NCBI RefSeq assembly: GCF_900142005.1 | Contig: NZ_FQZL01000015.1 | Location: forward strand, 1 to 64,000 | Source of the DNA: Dethiosulfatibacter aminovorans DSM 17477 | GTDB lineage: Bacteria > Bacillota > Clostridia > Tissierellales > Dethiosulfatibacteraceae | Direction: 5' to 3' | Length of the DNA: 64,000 nucleotides | Part shown: positions 41,267-49,405 of the stretch, piece by piece | Position numbering within the stretch: the first letter of the stretch is position 1 | How the letters are laid out: the number at the start of each line of letters is the position of its first letter | Notes under the pieces: generated by a model | Seen by the model: only the letters and a program-made list of their open reading frames with translations | Told to the model about the DNA's origin: nothing | The model's database searches: none | Translations under genes and position numbers: made by a program

Positions 41267-41305
41267 AGTACCCCGGCGGAAAGTCAATTCTGTCGGGGTA
41301 TTTCA
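41267..41305. terminator. Terminator between tpx and the convergent hydrolase gene
   Basis: TACCCCG pairs with CGGGGTA across a loop of about 20, followed by TTTCAATTTT on the plus strand. Confidence 0.65.
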
Positions 41306-41325
41306 ATTTTGGACGTTGAAATATT

Positions 41326-42261
41326 CTACTCAACAAACCTTGCCACAGCCTGAATCAGTTCTTTGCTGACGGGGTAGGAAGGATCCGTATATGTTTTTAT
41401 ATCTTCCTTTTCAGATGATACGACTTTCAGTACGTGGTTCATTCCATGTATGACCATTGAATCACTTTCGGGATTTGCTATGAGGAGCTTTTCAATATCT
41501 TCAGTTGAGACCTGGCTGTCCATTGTTCCGCCAATAAGAATAAGCGGGCAGTTTACATCTTTTATGGATTCAACAGGTGAATATTCTATCCAGGAAAGGA
41601 GGAATTTCTGGTTTTCAACATTGAACATGGGGATGTTTTCCACACCTTCAGTTGTGATTTTTTCCTCCCTGAGATTGTTTATGACTTTTATTTCAATACT
41701 GTCCTGCTTAAAGGCGTTGCCTAATTGTTTTTCGAGAACCGCATCTATGCTTTCTGAGGGTCCGCATACAGATATCAAACCGTCTACTTCCAATTCGCAG
41801 GCGGCCTCAAATGCTATCAGACTTCCCTGACTGTGACCAAGAAGATAGATTTTTTCATATCCCTCTTCTTTCAGATATTCAACAGCGGATATTGCATCTG
41901 AAATGAAATCATCAAACCTTATATCATGATTGAGATATGATTTCCTGCTTATTCCCGCCGTCCTTTTGTCGTATCTGAATGTTGATATTCCTTTTTTTTC
42001 AAGTTCTTCAGCAAGGAGTTTCAATGAATCGTTTCTACCTTTCAAAATGGGAGTGTTCCCATTTCTGTCCGTAGGGCCGGATCCTGCAATTATTAAAACA
42101 ATCTTGTCATAATTGCAGTGGATTGTTTCGCCATAGATATTGCCGTCCTTGCCCGGGAAATGTTCTCCCTTCCATGTTGCTGCAGTCAGAATCAGCAGTA
42201 AAGCGGCAATCAGGGGCAGTGCAATAAGTTTTTTATTCATCTTGTTTCGGTTTTTCATCAT
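41326..42261 (-). CDS. Secreted or membrane-anchored alpha/beta hydrolase
   Basis: This 311-residue protein has an N-terminal hydrophobic anchor (about 9-29) followed by an alpha/beta hydrolase domain with oxyanion segment LIIAGSGPTDRNG, nucleophile motif GHSQGS, and a C-terminal histidine in IHGMNHVLK. The acyl substrate is unknown. It overlaps the ABC permease gene by four bases and is the last gene of the cassette, so it may process what the transporter handles. Confidence 0.85.
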   Translation of the reverse strand: MMKNRNKMNKKLIALPLIAALLLILTAATWKGEHFPGKDGNIYGETIHCNYDKIVLIIAGSGPTDRNGNTPILKGRNDSLKLLAEELEKKGISTFRYDKRTAGISRKSYLNHDIRFDDFISDAISAVEYLKEEGYEKIYLLGHSQGSLIAFEAACELEVDGLISVCGPSESIDAVLEKQLGNAFKQDSIEIKVINNLREEKITTEGVENIPMFNVENQKFLLSWIEYSPVESIKDVNCPLILIGGTMDSQVSTEDIEKLLIANPESDSMVIHGMNHVLKVVSSEKEDIKTYTDPSYPVSKELIQAVARFVE

Positions 42262-43037
42262 TTTCTCCTTCCTGTAAATTCAACATCATCCAGTCTTGCT
42301 GTAGATATTACGAGAAACAATGCTATGAATGATACGGTAATCAAAATGTTTGTAAAAAGCCAGTCCGGCGAACTTATGCTTAAGAGTGCGGACTCGGAGG
42401 CGAGTCCTGAAGGCAGATATTCTTCGATGTCAAGGAGCTTGCCGACAATAGGTATGCCGTATGCAGGCGGGAGACTTGCAAGGCTTGTCATCATCGGCTT
42501 TGTGAAGAATGAACCTGTAAAGATTACCAATGATAGAATGAATATGAAATATAAGCCCTGAAGTGTTCCTGATTTTAGCATTGCAGTGGCATCTATACCC
42601 TTGCCGAAAAGCGTTGAAGCATAGAAATAGTTTATGAAGTTTGCCAGTACCGCAGCTGTAAAGATGAAGATACTGAAGACTGCAAATTTAGCCGCAACAA
42701 CCTGTGCTGATGATTTTCCTGAAAGGCGGGACACTGCCAAGGTTCTCGACCTGAATTCAGAAGACACTATGCCGGACATTACAAGGATGAAAATCAGGAT
42801 GCATACTTCATAAACATCCGAGATATATGCCCGGATTATTCCTCGCTGGGAGGTATCTATCATGGAGCTTATGAATTCTTCCGACAGGTCTCCCATCTGT
42901 TCCCTTAGTATCTGGGGCATGATAAACTTCGTCATCACAGGATTTAATATTGCAAAGAATATGAATGCGGCAAGCATTATAATAAATCTATAGTTTTTCA
43001 TGCCGTCCTTCAATTCCTTAAGCAACAGAAGTTTCAT
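42258..43037 (-). CDS. ABC-2-type transporter permease
   Basis: This membrane protein of about 259 residues has six hydrophobic segments of the ABC-2 family (NatB/YxlG-like). The start at 43037 (MKLLLLKELKDG) is chosen for its AGGTG site; it overlaps the ATPase gene by about 20 bases. It forms an exporter or immunity-type transporter with the ATPase encoded upstream. Confidence 0.82.
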   Translation of the reverse strand: MKLLLLKELKDGMKNYRFIIMLAAFIFFAILNPVMTKFIMPQILREQMGDLSEEFISSMIDTSQRGIIRAYISDVYEVCILIFILVMSGIVSSEFRSRTLAVSRLSGKSSAQVVAAKFAVFSIFIFTAAVLANFINYFYASTLFGKGIDATAMLKSGTLQGLYFIFILSLVIFTGSFFTKPMMTSLASLPPAYGIPIVGKLLDIEEYLPSGLASESALLSISSPDWLFTNILITVSFIALFLVISTARLDDVEFTGRRK

Positions 43038-43944
43038 CATTGTCACCTGTCCTTTCAATAAATATGTTTTCCAGGCTTTGTTTTATCCTTTTTACCTCCA
43101 ATATTCTCATGCCATTATCCATTAGGACGGATAGAACATCGTTTATTCCTTTGTTTCCTTTGAGTGTTATAGAGGAGACAGATCCTTCGTTTCTGAAGTC
43201 TTTGATGACCTTTTTCCTGATTAGAGAATAGAGTAGATTTTCATCTATGGAGATGTCCGTTTCTATGGAATATATTTGAGACAGGTGATTGTCAAGAAGG
43301 TTCTCCATTGAATCTTCAAGTATGGTCTTGCCGTTTCTGATGATGCCAACCTTGTCGCATATTGCTTCCGCATCATTCAATATATGGGTTGACAATATTA
43401 TGGATTTTCCCCTGTCCCTTAAGTCTGACACAAGATTAAGTATGTCCTTTCGACCTTCAGGATCGAGGGCTGAAGTAGGTTCGTCGAGAATCAGGAAGTC
43501 AGGATTGTTTACGAGAGCGCATGCCATTCCAAGTCTTTGCTTCATGCCTCTTGAATATGATGATACCCTCTTGTTGCAGGATTTCAGCATGCCGACTGTG
43601 TCAAGAAGCCTTAGTATGGTGTTCTTTTCAGGCGGTTTTGAGCTGTATAGTGACAGGTTTTCAAATCCTGTCATCCAGTTGTAGAATATTGGCTCTTCCA
43701 TCATATAACCAAGAGGAATTTCAAGTGGTATTCTTTCGAGTTCAATATTCCTGCCATTCCACAAACATATGCCGGAATCGTATGATGCAAGTCCGGACAG
43801 TATGTTCATGGTGGTAGTCTTTCCTGCGCCGTTGCAGCCTAAAAATCCGTAGATTTCACCTTCATTCATGTTTATGGAGATGTCTTTCAACACCTTTTCA
43901 TTTTTAAAGTGTTTTGATATGTTGCAGAAACTATACATTTTCAT
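43018..43944 (-). CDS. ABC transporter ATP-binding protein
   Basis: This 308-residue ATPase has Walker A GCNGAGKTT, signature SSYSRGMKQRLG (S-x-G region) and Walker B FLILDEPTSALD. A C-terminal extension of about 90 residues is typical of drug/peptide ABC-2 exporters (YxlF/NatA-like). It overlaps the small PLDc_N protein gene upstream by 14 bases and the permease gene downstream. Confidence 0.93.
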   Translation of the reverse strand: MKMYSFCNISKHFKNEKVLKDISINMNEGEIYGFLGCNGAGKTTTMNILSGLASYDSGICLWNGRNIELERIPLEIPLGYMMEEPIFYNWMTGFENLSLYSSKPPEKNTILRLLDTVGMLKSCNKRVSSYSRGMKQRLGMACALVNNPDFLILDEPTSALDPEGRKDILNLVSDLRDRGKSIILSTHILNDAEAICDKVGIIRNGKTILEDSMENLLDNHLSQIYSIETDISIDENLLYSLIRKKVIKDFRNEGSVSSITLKGNKGINDVLSVLMDNGMRILEVKRIKQSLENIFIERTGDNDETSVA

Positions 43945-44143
43945 TCCTCCCCAGAAACAGATACATTACAGGGCCCAGCAGGTTGATGAATACTACAATC
44001 AATATCCACAAGGGTTTGCTCAGGTTTCTGGTACCTTCTCTTATGATTTTTTGTATGCAGAATATCAAAAGGCCTATCTGCAGCAATGCAAGGGGCATTA
44101 TTAGGGCAAGGTTTTGAAGATTAAGCAGTTCGTTCATTTTCAT
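43931..44143 (-). CDS. Small PLDc_N-type membrane protein (YxlE-like)
   Basis: This 70-residue protein with two hydrophobic helices ends in the LLGPVMYLFLGRNE signature of the phospholipase D N-terminal-like domain. In Bacillus a similar protein (YxlE) precedes an ABC transporter (YxlF-YxlG). The same order here suggests an accessory or regulatory subunit of the exporter. Confidence 0.8.
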   Translation of the reverse strand: MKMNELLNLQNLALIMPLALLQIGLLIFCIQKIIREGTRNLSKPLWILIVVFINLLGPVMYLFLGRNENV

Positions 44144-44304
44144 CGCTCCTTAAATATTACAGACGGAGTTTTAGTCTTGTATTAGCTGTGTGTTGTCTGT
44201 TTATGGTTAAATGATACAATGAGTCATGGTAATATGATAAGTCACCGGAGTAATGGAAAAGTAATATATAAAAAAACGACCTTTGATTTGGTCGTTTGAG
44301 TTGG

Positions 44305-44949
44305 TTATTGATCTGCCATTTCCTTTATCATGAGGCCTACCTTTGTGCGGTTGCTGGTGTTGAACTTGCTGTAGATGGAGGATATATAATTCTTGACTGT
44401 TCCATTTGAAAGATAGAGTTTTTGTGAAATTTCTGAATTTGTAAGTCCTTCTGCCAGGAGCAGTCCTATCTCTTTTTCCCTGTTTGTAAGTTCCCCGGCA
44501 TTCAATGTTACATTTTCGCTTGTGGACCTTTCCATTTTGATTTTTTTTGCAAGCTTTGCAGCTATGTTTGAAGGCAGTACGGTTTCGCCGCGTGATACAT
44601 CCCTTATGAAGCCAAGAAGCTTTTCAGTATCTATATCCTTAAGCAGGTATCCCTCGGCACCATAGTATATGGCATCCACTACATAATCGTCATCGTCGAA
44701 GGTGGTTAGCATGATTATCTTTATATCTGGATTTTCATCTTTTATTATTCTTACTGCCTCAACTCCGTCCATTTCAGGCATCCGTATATCCATGAGAATA
44801 ACATCCGGCTTTGCGGCAAGGGCTGTGTCAACAGCTTCCCTTCCGTTGGAAGCCTGTTCTGTGACCTCCATATCCTCCTGGAAATTTATTATTGTCTTAA
44901 GTCCATCCCTTAAAAGGGTCTGGTCATCTGCAAGCATAATTTTAATCAT
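44305..44949 (-). CDS. NarL/LuxR-type response regulator
   Basis: This 214-residue regulator has a receiver domain with phospho-acceptor VILMDIRMPEMDG and a LuxR-type helix-turn-helix (LTNREKEIGLLLAEGLTNSEI in two blocks) at the C-terminus. It pairs with the histidine kinase encoded 12 bases upstream and presumably controls the ABC cassette that follows after a 160-base gap. Confidence 0.93.
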   Translation of the reverse strand: MIKIMLADDQTLLRDGLKTIINFQEDMEVTEQASNGREAVDTALAAKPDVILMDIRMPEMDGVEAVRIIKDENPDIKIIMLTTFDDDDYVVDAIYYGAEGYLLKDIDTEKLLGFIRDVSRGETVLPSNIAAKLAKKIKMERSTSENVTLNAGELTNREKEIGLLLAEGLTNSEISQKLYLSNGTVKNYISSIYSKFNTSNRTKVGLMIKEMADQ

Positions 44950-44961
44950 TTTGTCACCCCG

Positions 44962-46104
44962 TTAGATATTAATTTCAACCTTGAAAAGATTGCTTGATGT
45001 TGAAATCTCCATATGCCCTCCGAATTCTTCAAGTCCGTCTCTGATATTGTTGAGGCCGAATCCCCAGTCTATGGCATCAGGTACATGACCGTCGTTTGTT
45101 ACAGATAGCATAAGGTTCCTGTCGTTTTTCAGGTCTATATCGATTTTTTTGCATCTGCCATGGCGTACGGCATTTGAGATGAGCTCCATGAGGGAAAGAT
45201 AGATGAATCTTTTCAGTGGCAGTTTCAGGCTGTCGAGTTCTGGAATATCCCATCTGAGCATCAGACCTGTGTGTTCATTTATATAGGAAAATTTTTTTTC
45301 AAGATTTTCATTTACATTGATGTATATTGAGTCGTCGTTGACGGAATGGACTGATTTTCTTATTTCATCAAGGCTTTCCCGTACCTGTCCCTTAATCATG
45401 TCAAGATGTTCGTCCAGTTTTTCGGGATTTGATTTTTGGACTATCTTTGCAGCTTCAAGTTGTATGACTGCAGTTGTTAGACCGTGTCCCACCCTGTCGT
45501 GGATTTCGCCTGCAATTCTATTCCTTTCCTTTATTGCTGCGGTCTCTTCTGCTTCAATAATTTTTGAATTCAGTTCTGCAGTGGTTTTCAAAAGCTTTTC
45601 ATTTACAGTCATGAATTTCTTAAGAAAAAAACCGACACTGTTTGTAAGGGTGTATTGCAGTGCTCCTATTATGAATATAATCACAAGGTCCGAGGTGTTG
45701 AAAATGAATGTCTTGTTGTAGTAAAGCCAGAAATATACCATGTAGCCGACTATGAGATACAGAATGCTGAATTTTTCATCATAGTCGATTATTATGTCTA
45801 TTGTAAGTATCATGAAAAGGCCAAGTGAATTAGCGGACCTGTCCAGGTATACAGCTGAGGATACCAGTGCCATTTCCAGCCAGGGTGATATGTAGTGCAG
45901 TTTTTTTACTGATGAAGTTGAGTGTCGTAAAAGAAACAGAATCATATACCCCGATAAAAAAGACATTATGAGTGTTGTATTGCTGTATATATATGAATAG
46001 TTATTGTAGAAAACATAGAAAAATACAGGTATGAAAAGTGCCATGATGATAATATGAATAAGTTTGCAGGTCCTGTCCATACCGCACATGAATATGTTTT
46101 TCAT
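44962..46104 (-). CDS. HisKA_3-type sensor histidine kinase
   Basis: This 380-residue kinase has about six N-terminal membrane helices and no large extracellular domain, so it likely senses the membrane or transporter state (DesK/LiaS-like). The phospho-acceptor is in IAGEIHDRVGHGL, the N-box region in ELISNAVRHGRC and the G-box in DWGFGLNNIRDG. It forms an operon with the NarL-type regulator. Confidence 0.92.
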   Translation of the reverse strand: MKNIFMCGMDRTCKLIHIIIMALFIPVFFYVFYNNYSYIYSNTTLIMSFLSGYMILFLLRHSTSSVKKLHYISPWLEMALVSSAVYLDRSANSLGLFMILTIDIIIDYDEKFSILYLIVGYMVYFWLYYNKTFIFNTSDLVIIFIIGALQYTLTNSVGFFLKKFMTVNEKLLKTTAELNSKIIEAEETAAIKERNRIAGEIHDRVGHGLTTAVIQLEAAKIVQKSNPEKLDEHLDMIKGQVRESLDEIRKSVHSVNDDSIYINVNENLEKKFSYINEHTGLMLRWDIPELDSLKLPLKRFIYLSLMELISNAVRHGRCKKIDIDLKNDRNLMLSVTNDGHVPDAIDWGFGLNNIRDGLEEFGGHMEISTSSNLFKVEINI

Positions 46105-46215
46105 TTAATCAGCTCCCTATTTATGAAGAAATTATCTAATATTACAGTTTCCCTTGTATATAATTATATAATAAAATATAATGGTAGGGAAGTGACCGGA
46201 GTAATATCTTTCCTG

Positions 46216-46244
46216 TTGACTTAAATGTCTCAGGGGATTATACT
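46216..46244 (+). promoter_or_regulatory. Promoter of the NifU-domain gene
   Basis: TTGACT (46216-46221), 17-base spacer, TATACT (46239-46244). Confidence 0.7.
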
Positions 46245-46291
46245 ATAATGGTTAAAAAAATAACAATCTTAAAGGATTAAAGGAGATTACA

Positions 46292-46510
46292 ATGGAAGAG
46301 CAAATAAAAAAATCACTGGAAAAAATTAGACCGATTCTGCAGAGAGACGGTGGAGATGTGGAATTCGTATCAGTTGAAGATGGTGTTGTAAAGGTTAAGA
46401 TGCAGGGTGCCTGCGGCGGATGTCCGGGAGCACTCATGACTATAAAAATGATTATCGAGCGTACTCTTGTTGAAGATGTGCCGGGAGTCAAAGAGGTAAT
46501 AGGCGTATAA
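46292..46510 (+). CDS. NifU C-terminal domain protein (Fe-S scaffold)
   Basis: This 72-residue protein consists of only the NifU C-terminal domain, with the cluster motif CGGCPGA. Such proteins assemble or carry [4Fe-4S] clusters to target enzymes; many Fe-S enzymes are encoded in this window. AAAGGAG precedes the ATG. The Fic gene starts 19 bases after its stop. Confidence 0.93.
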   Translation: MEEQIKKSLEKIRPILQRDGGDVEFVSVEDGVVKVKMQGACGGCPGALMTIKMIIERTLVEDVPGVKEVIGV

Positions 46511-46529
46511 CAACCGCCAGGTTAGAACA

Positions 46530-47663
46530 ATGAAAAATTTCACCCCGCAGCTTCTTCCACCCAACATAAAAATTAATGCTGAAGACTATATTGACGAGCT
46601 TGTTGAAGCATACGGAGCCGTGAAGGAGTACAAGACCGTTCTAAAATATTTAAGAATGGACAGGGATATTCTTCTTCATATCCTGTATTCCAGGGAAGCC
46701 GTCGACTCCATGAACCTTGTGGAAAACAAGGCTACGGTCAAGGAATATTTTGAGCTTTCCGTAGAAAAGAACAGGAACCATGAGTATCTGAAGGAAATCC
46801 AGAACTATATGGATACCTTGGCGAAATCAAAGGATCTGTTCAGTAGTTTGGATTTTAACGAAAGACTTTTCAACAGGATTCACTATTATCTTACTGAAGG
46901 ATATGAAGAGCCTTTTAGGAAGGGAAGCTACAGAACCGAATCGAACCAGGTGATAAACAAGGCATGCGACCCAACCGAGGGATTCATGCCTCCCTCTGCT
47001 GAAAAGATAGATGATTTGATGAAAAATTTTATTGAATATCTTGAGGCCAATGAAGATTATCATCTTCTTGTGAAGATGGCAATACTTCACTATCAGTTTG
47101 AATCAATCCATCCCTATGATGATGGAAATGGAAGAATGAGCAGGATACTTTTTCCCATATTCGTAAACAAGCTTGGACTCATGGACAATCCAAACCTCTT
47201 CATTAGTGAAGCCATAGGAAGAAACAGATGTCTGTACTATGAGAATCTTGAGCAGATTAGAAAGAATAAGAACTGGGTACCATGGATAAAGTACTTCCTG
47301 AAGATGATAGAGACCCAGGCAAAGATGCTGATGGAATTTGTACTTGAGCTTGAAAGACTGTATTTTCAGGACTATGAAAAGGTTGAGAATATAATGTTCA
47401 ACAAGTATATAGGAAGCATCTACAAGAGCATCTATAAGAATCCGGTATTCACCATAAACCAGATAGCCCAGGAAACAGGATTCAACTATCAGACTGTAAG
47501 AAAGCATCTTGTTACCCTTGAGGACGACAAGATTGTAAGCTATAATGAAAGCAGTAAGGGAAGGGTCTATTACTATGACAACCTTATCGAGATTTTATCG
47601 ACCAGGCAATTACCTGAGGAACCTAAGGCAGTAGAAAGTTTGGAGCCTTATGATATACCTTAG
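46530..47663 (+). CDS. Fic-domain protein with C-terminal helix-turn-helix
   Basis: This 377-residue protein has the complete Fic motif HPYDDGNGRMSR near residue 193, an N-terminal Fic_N helical region and a C-terminal winged-helix-like part (NQIAQETGFNYQTVRKHL). Fic enzymes usually AMPylate a target protein. The position where self-inhibiting enzymes have SxxxEG reads MNLVEN here, so the serine appears missing while the glutamate remains. The target is unknown. It is encoded just after the NifU-domain gene. Confidence 0.88.
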   Translation: MKNFTPQLLPPNIKINAEDYIDELVEAYGAVKEYKTVLKYLRMDRDILLHILYSREAVDSMNLVENKATVKEYFELSVEKNRNHEYLKEIQNYMDTLAKSKDLFSSLDFNERLFNRIHYYLTEGYEEPFRKGSYRTESNQVINKACDPTEGFMPPSAEKIDDLMKNFIEYLEANEDYHLLVKMAILHYQFESIHPYDDGNGRMSRILFPIFVNKLGLMDNPNLFISEAIGRNRCLYYENLEQIRKNKNWVPWIKYFLKMIETQAKMLMEFVLELERLYFQDYEKVENIMFNKYIGSIYKSIYKNPVFTINQIAQETGFNYQTVRKHLVTLEDDKIVSYNESSKGRVYYYDNLIEILSTRQLPEEPKAVESLEPYDIP

Positions 47664-47680
47664 ATAGAAGATTAAAAATG

Positions 47681-47712
47681 AGACGGAAAGCCAAAAGGTT
47701 TTCCGTCTTCTT
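47681..47712. terminator. Bidirectional terminator
   Basis: AGACGGAAA (47681-47689) with TTTCCGTCT (47700-47708). On the minus strand the stem is followed by a TTTTTA tract, so it serves cobT. The plus-strand tract is weaker. Confidence 0.75.
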
Positions 47713-47724
47713 GACTTCTGGCTA

Positions 47725-48777
47725 TTAAACCACTCCTATTCCGCCTTCCTGGAATGTGATCATTGCCTTGTTCATGTTTATGGCTGCATCGATTATATTA
47801 AATACGAGAACGGCACCGCTTCCTTCTCCCAGTCTCATGTTCATGTCAAGCATAGGAGTGAGACCAAGTAGTTCGCTTGCAGTCTTTGCACCCTTTTCCT
47901 TTGAAAAGTGGGATGTAACGAGATAATTCTTTGTCTTAGGTTCAATGGCGCAGGCTATTAGTGCCGCCATAGTGGAAATGTAACCGTCCACTATGCACGG
48001 AGTCTTGTTTGCCGCACATCCAAGCATTGTACCAGCCATTCCAGCTATATCAAGACCACCAACTTTTGCAAGGACGTCAATTGGATCTTTCTTATCAGGA
48101 CAGTTCAGCGCTATTGCCCTTCTGATTACATTTGCCTTGTTTTCGACCATTGAAGCATCAAGGTTTGCACCGATTCCCGTTATTTCTTCCGGAGCAATTT
48201 CACCTAGAACGGAAAGTATTGCAGTCGAAGGAGTGGTGTTTCCAATTCCCATTTCTCCAGTACCGATTATTTTTCTTCCCTTCTTGATTTCTGATTCGGC
48301 AACCTCGATTCCTGTTTCAAGAGCCTTCACAGCCTCTTCATATGTCATTGCAGGTCCTTTGGTCATATTGTCCGTACCGTATTTGACTTTTTTGTTTATT
48401 ATTGTATCACCATACTCGAGATCTTCCTGTACACCTATATCCACAGTTACCAGATCGGCGCCTGCAACGGCAGCCAGGGCACCTACTCCTGTTATCCCTT
48501 TGGGGATGTTGTATGTCTGAACAACAGTAACGACCTGAGGTGCCGAAGCAACTCCCTCATCGCATACGCCATGGTCAGCTGCCATAACAATAATTGCCTT
48601 GTTGTCAAGAACAGGGAACATTTCTCCAGTGATTCCCGACATTTGGACTGCAAGGTCCTCCAGCTTTCCAAGACTGCCCTGGGGCTTGATAAGGTTGTCC
48701 ACCCTGTCCCTGCATTCCTTCATTACATCCTCGTTGAGTCCTTCGATTCTTTCTACGGTTCTTTTCAATAGTTCCAT
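47725..48777 (-). CDS. cobT: Nicotinate-nucleotide:dimethylbenzimidazole phosphoribosyltransferase
   Basis: This 350-residue enzyme makes alpha-ribazole phosphate, the lower ligand precursor of cobalamin. The start at 48777 (MELLKRTVERIEG) follows GGGAG eight bases upstream. The catalytic glutamate lies in MRLGEGSGA, and GEMGIGNTT and MAADHGVCDEG are conserved. Its leader holds a cobalamin riboswitch, so expression should drop when B12 is plentiful. It could supply cofactor for the corrinoid protein encoded at 13971. Confidence 0.96.
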   Translation of the reverse strand: MELLKRTVERIEGLNEDVMKECRDRVDNLIKPQGSLGKLEDLAVQMSGITGEMFPVLDNKAIIVMAADHGVCDEGVASAPQVVTVVQTYNIPKGITGVGALAAVAGADLVTVDIGVQEDLEYGDTIINKKVKYGTDNMTKGPAMTYEEAVKALETGIEVAESEIKKGRKIIGTGEMGIGNTTPSTAILSVLGEIAPEEITGIGANLDASMVENKANVIRRAIALNCPDKKDPIDVLAKVGGLDIAGMAGTMLGCAANKTPCIVDGYISTMAALIACAIEPKTKNYLVTSHFSKEKGAKTASELLGLTPMLDMNMRLGEGSGAVLVFNIIDAAINMNKAMITFQEGGIGVV

Positions 48778-48857
48778 TTTTTTCTCCCTTTTGTTAAATT
48801 TTTTGTTCACAGTTTTCAAGTGTAGAATCAGTTTTTATATTTTAGTCAAAACTTGTA

Positions 48858-48970
48858 GCAGGTGATTTCATGGTACAGTGAGGTCGTGAATTCGAGGTGC
48901 ATTAAATATCCTTATAAAATCAGATTTGTTGCACCGAGTGAACAGGGAACTGTAACATGGAATCATCTGC
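48858..48970 (+). repeat. R2 structured repeat, copy b
   Basis: This 113-bp hairpin element has outer arms 48858-48879 and 48949-48970, paired apart from one mismatch plus G-T wobbles. Its internal loop strands (48880-48900 and 48933-48948) are identical to those of the copy at 33393-33501. Arms differ in sequence between copies but still pair. It lies between the riboswitch terminator and cobT, in antisense orientation to cobT relative to the first copy. Confidence 0.7.
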
Positions 48971-48988
48971 GGACTGGCTCCAGGAAAA

Positions 48989-49017
48989 TAAAAAAAGCCC
49001 ACACTTATAAAAGTGTG
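48989..49017 (-). terminator. Riboswitch expression-platform terminator
   Basis: Minus strand: CACACTT pairs with AAGTGTG (49017-49011 with 49006-49000), followed after GGC by a run of T (48996-48991). It lies between the cobalamin aptamer and cobT and would stop transcription when B12 is bound. Confidence 0.8.
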
Positions 49018-49069
49018 AACTTTCCATCGTCCATACGAATGTATTCCTTGCTTAGAGGAATATTCTGAT

Positions 49070-49345
49070 TCTCCAGGCAGGTCTCCTGACTTAGACATTC
49101 AGCTCAAGAAAGTTAGACTGTTCATAATCCCTTGAATCGTTGGTATTATGCTTTAAAGGAAACTTTCTTTCGCGGCTTAATAACTGCTTACGCAGTTAAC
49201 GCAACGCGGTTGCTTTCTTGCGTGACTGCCGCCTTCCCTCTACATTGGAATGTGAAGTGGCGTGTGACAGTCACTGTTCATTACAGTGGCGGGCCCGTTC
49301 GGGGATTACACCCGATTCCCTATTCTCCGATAAACGGCACCTGAA
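49070..49345 (-). ncRNA. Cobalamin riboswitch (with internal repeat insertion)
   Basis: Minus strand 5' to 3': an AATAGGGAA block (about 49325-49317), GGTGTAATCCCCGA then CGGGCCCGCCACTGTAA (about 49312-49281), GCCACT with GGGAAGGC (about 49260-49230) and the B12 box AGTCAGGAGACCTGCC (about 49091-49076). These are the invariant parts of the adenosylcobalamin-type aptamer in the right order. It is longer than the usual 200 nt because an R1 repeat (49100-49220) fills a variable arm. A terminator and cobT follow. Confidence 0.93.
49100..49220 (+). repeat. R1 repeat copy D inside the riboswitch aptamer
   Basis: A complete R1 element (core 49106-49220, 115 bp) runs from AAGAAAGTTA to GCTTTCTTG. 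Its hairpins CATAAT/ATTATG, AACTGC/GCAGTT and GCAAC/GTTGC differ from copy C but still pair. It lies between the GGGAAGGC part and the B12 box, so it must extend a peripheral arm. Confidence 0.8.
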
Positions 49346-49405
49346 AAAGTGTATTTAATTATTTTTGATTATAATAAATTGGATAAGGGTTGTCAATATA
49401 AATTT

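Larger units (their letters stand above)
48778..49405. other. Long cobT leader region
   Basis: No gene is seen in these roughly 630 bases. In the cobT direction (minus) it holds a cobalamin aptamer (49345-49070) interrupted by an R1 repeat, an intrinsic terminator (49017-48991) and then the R2b repeat before the start codon. Confidence 0.85.
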
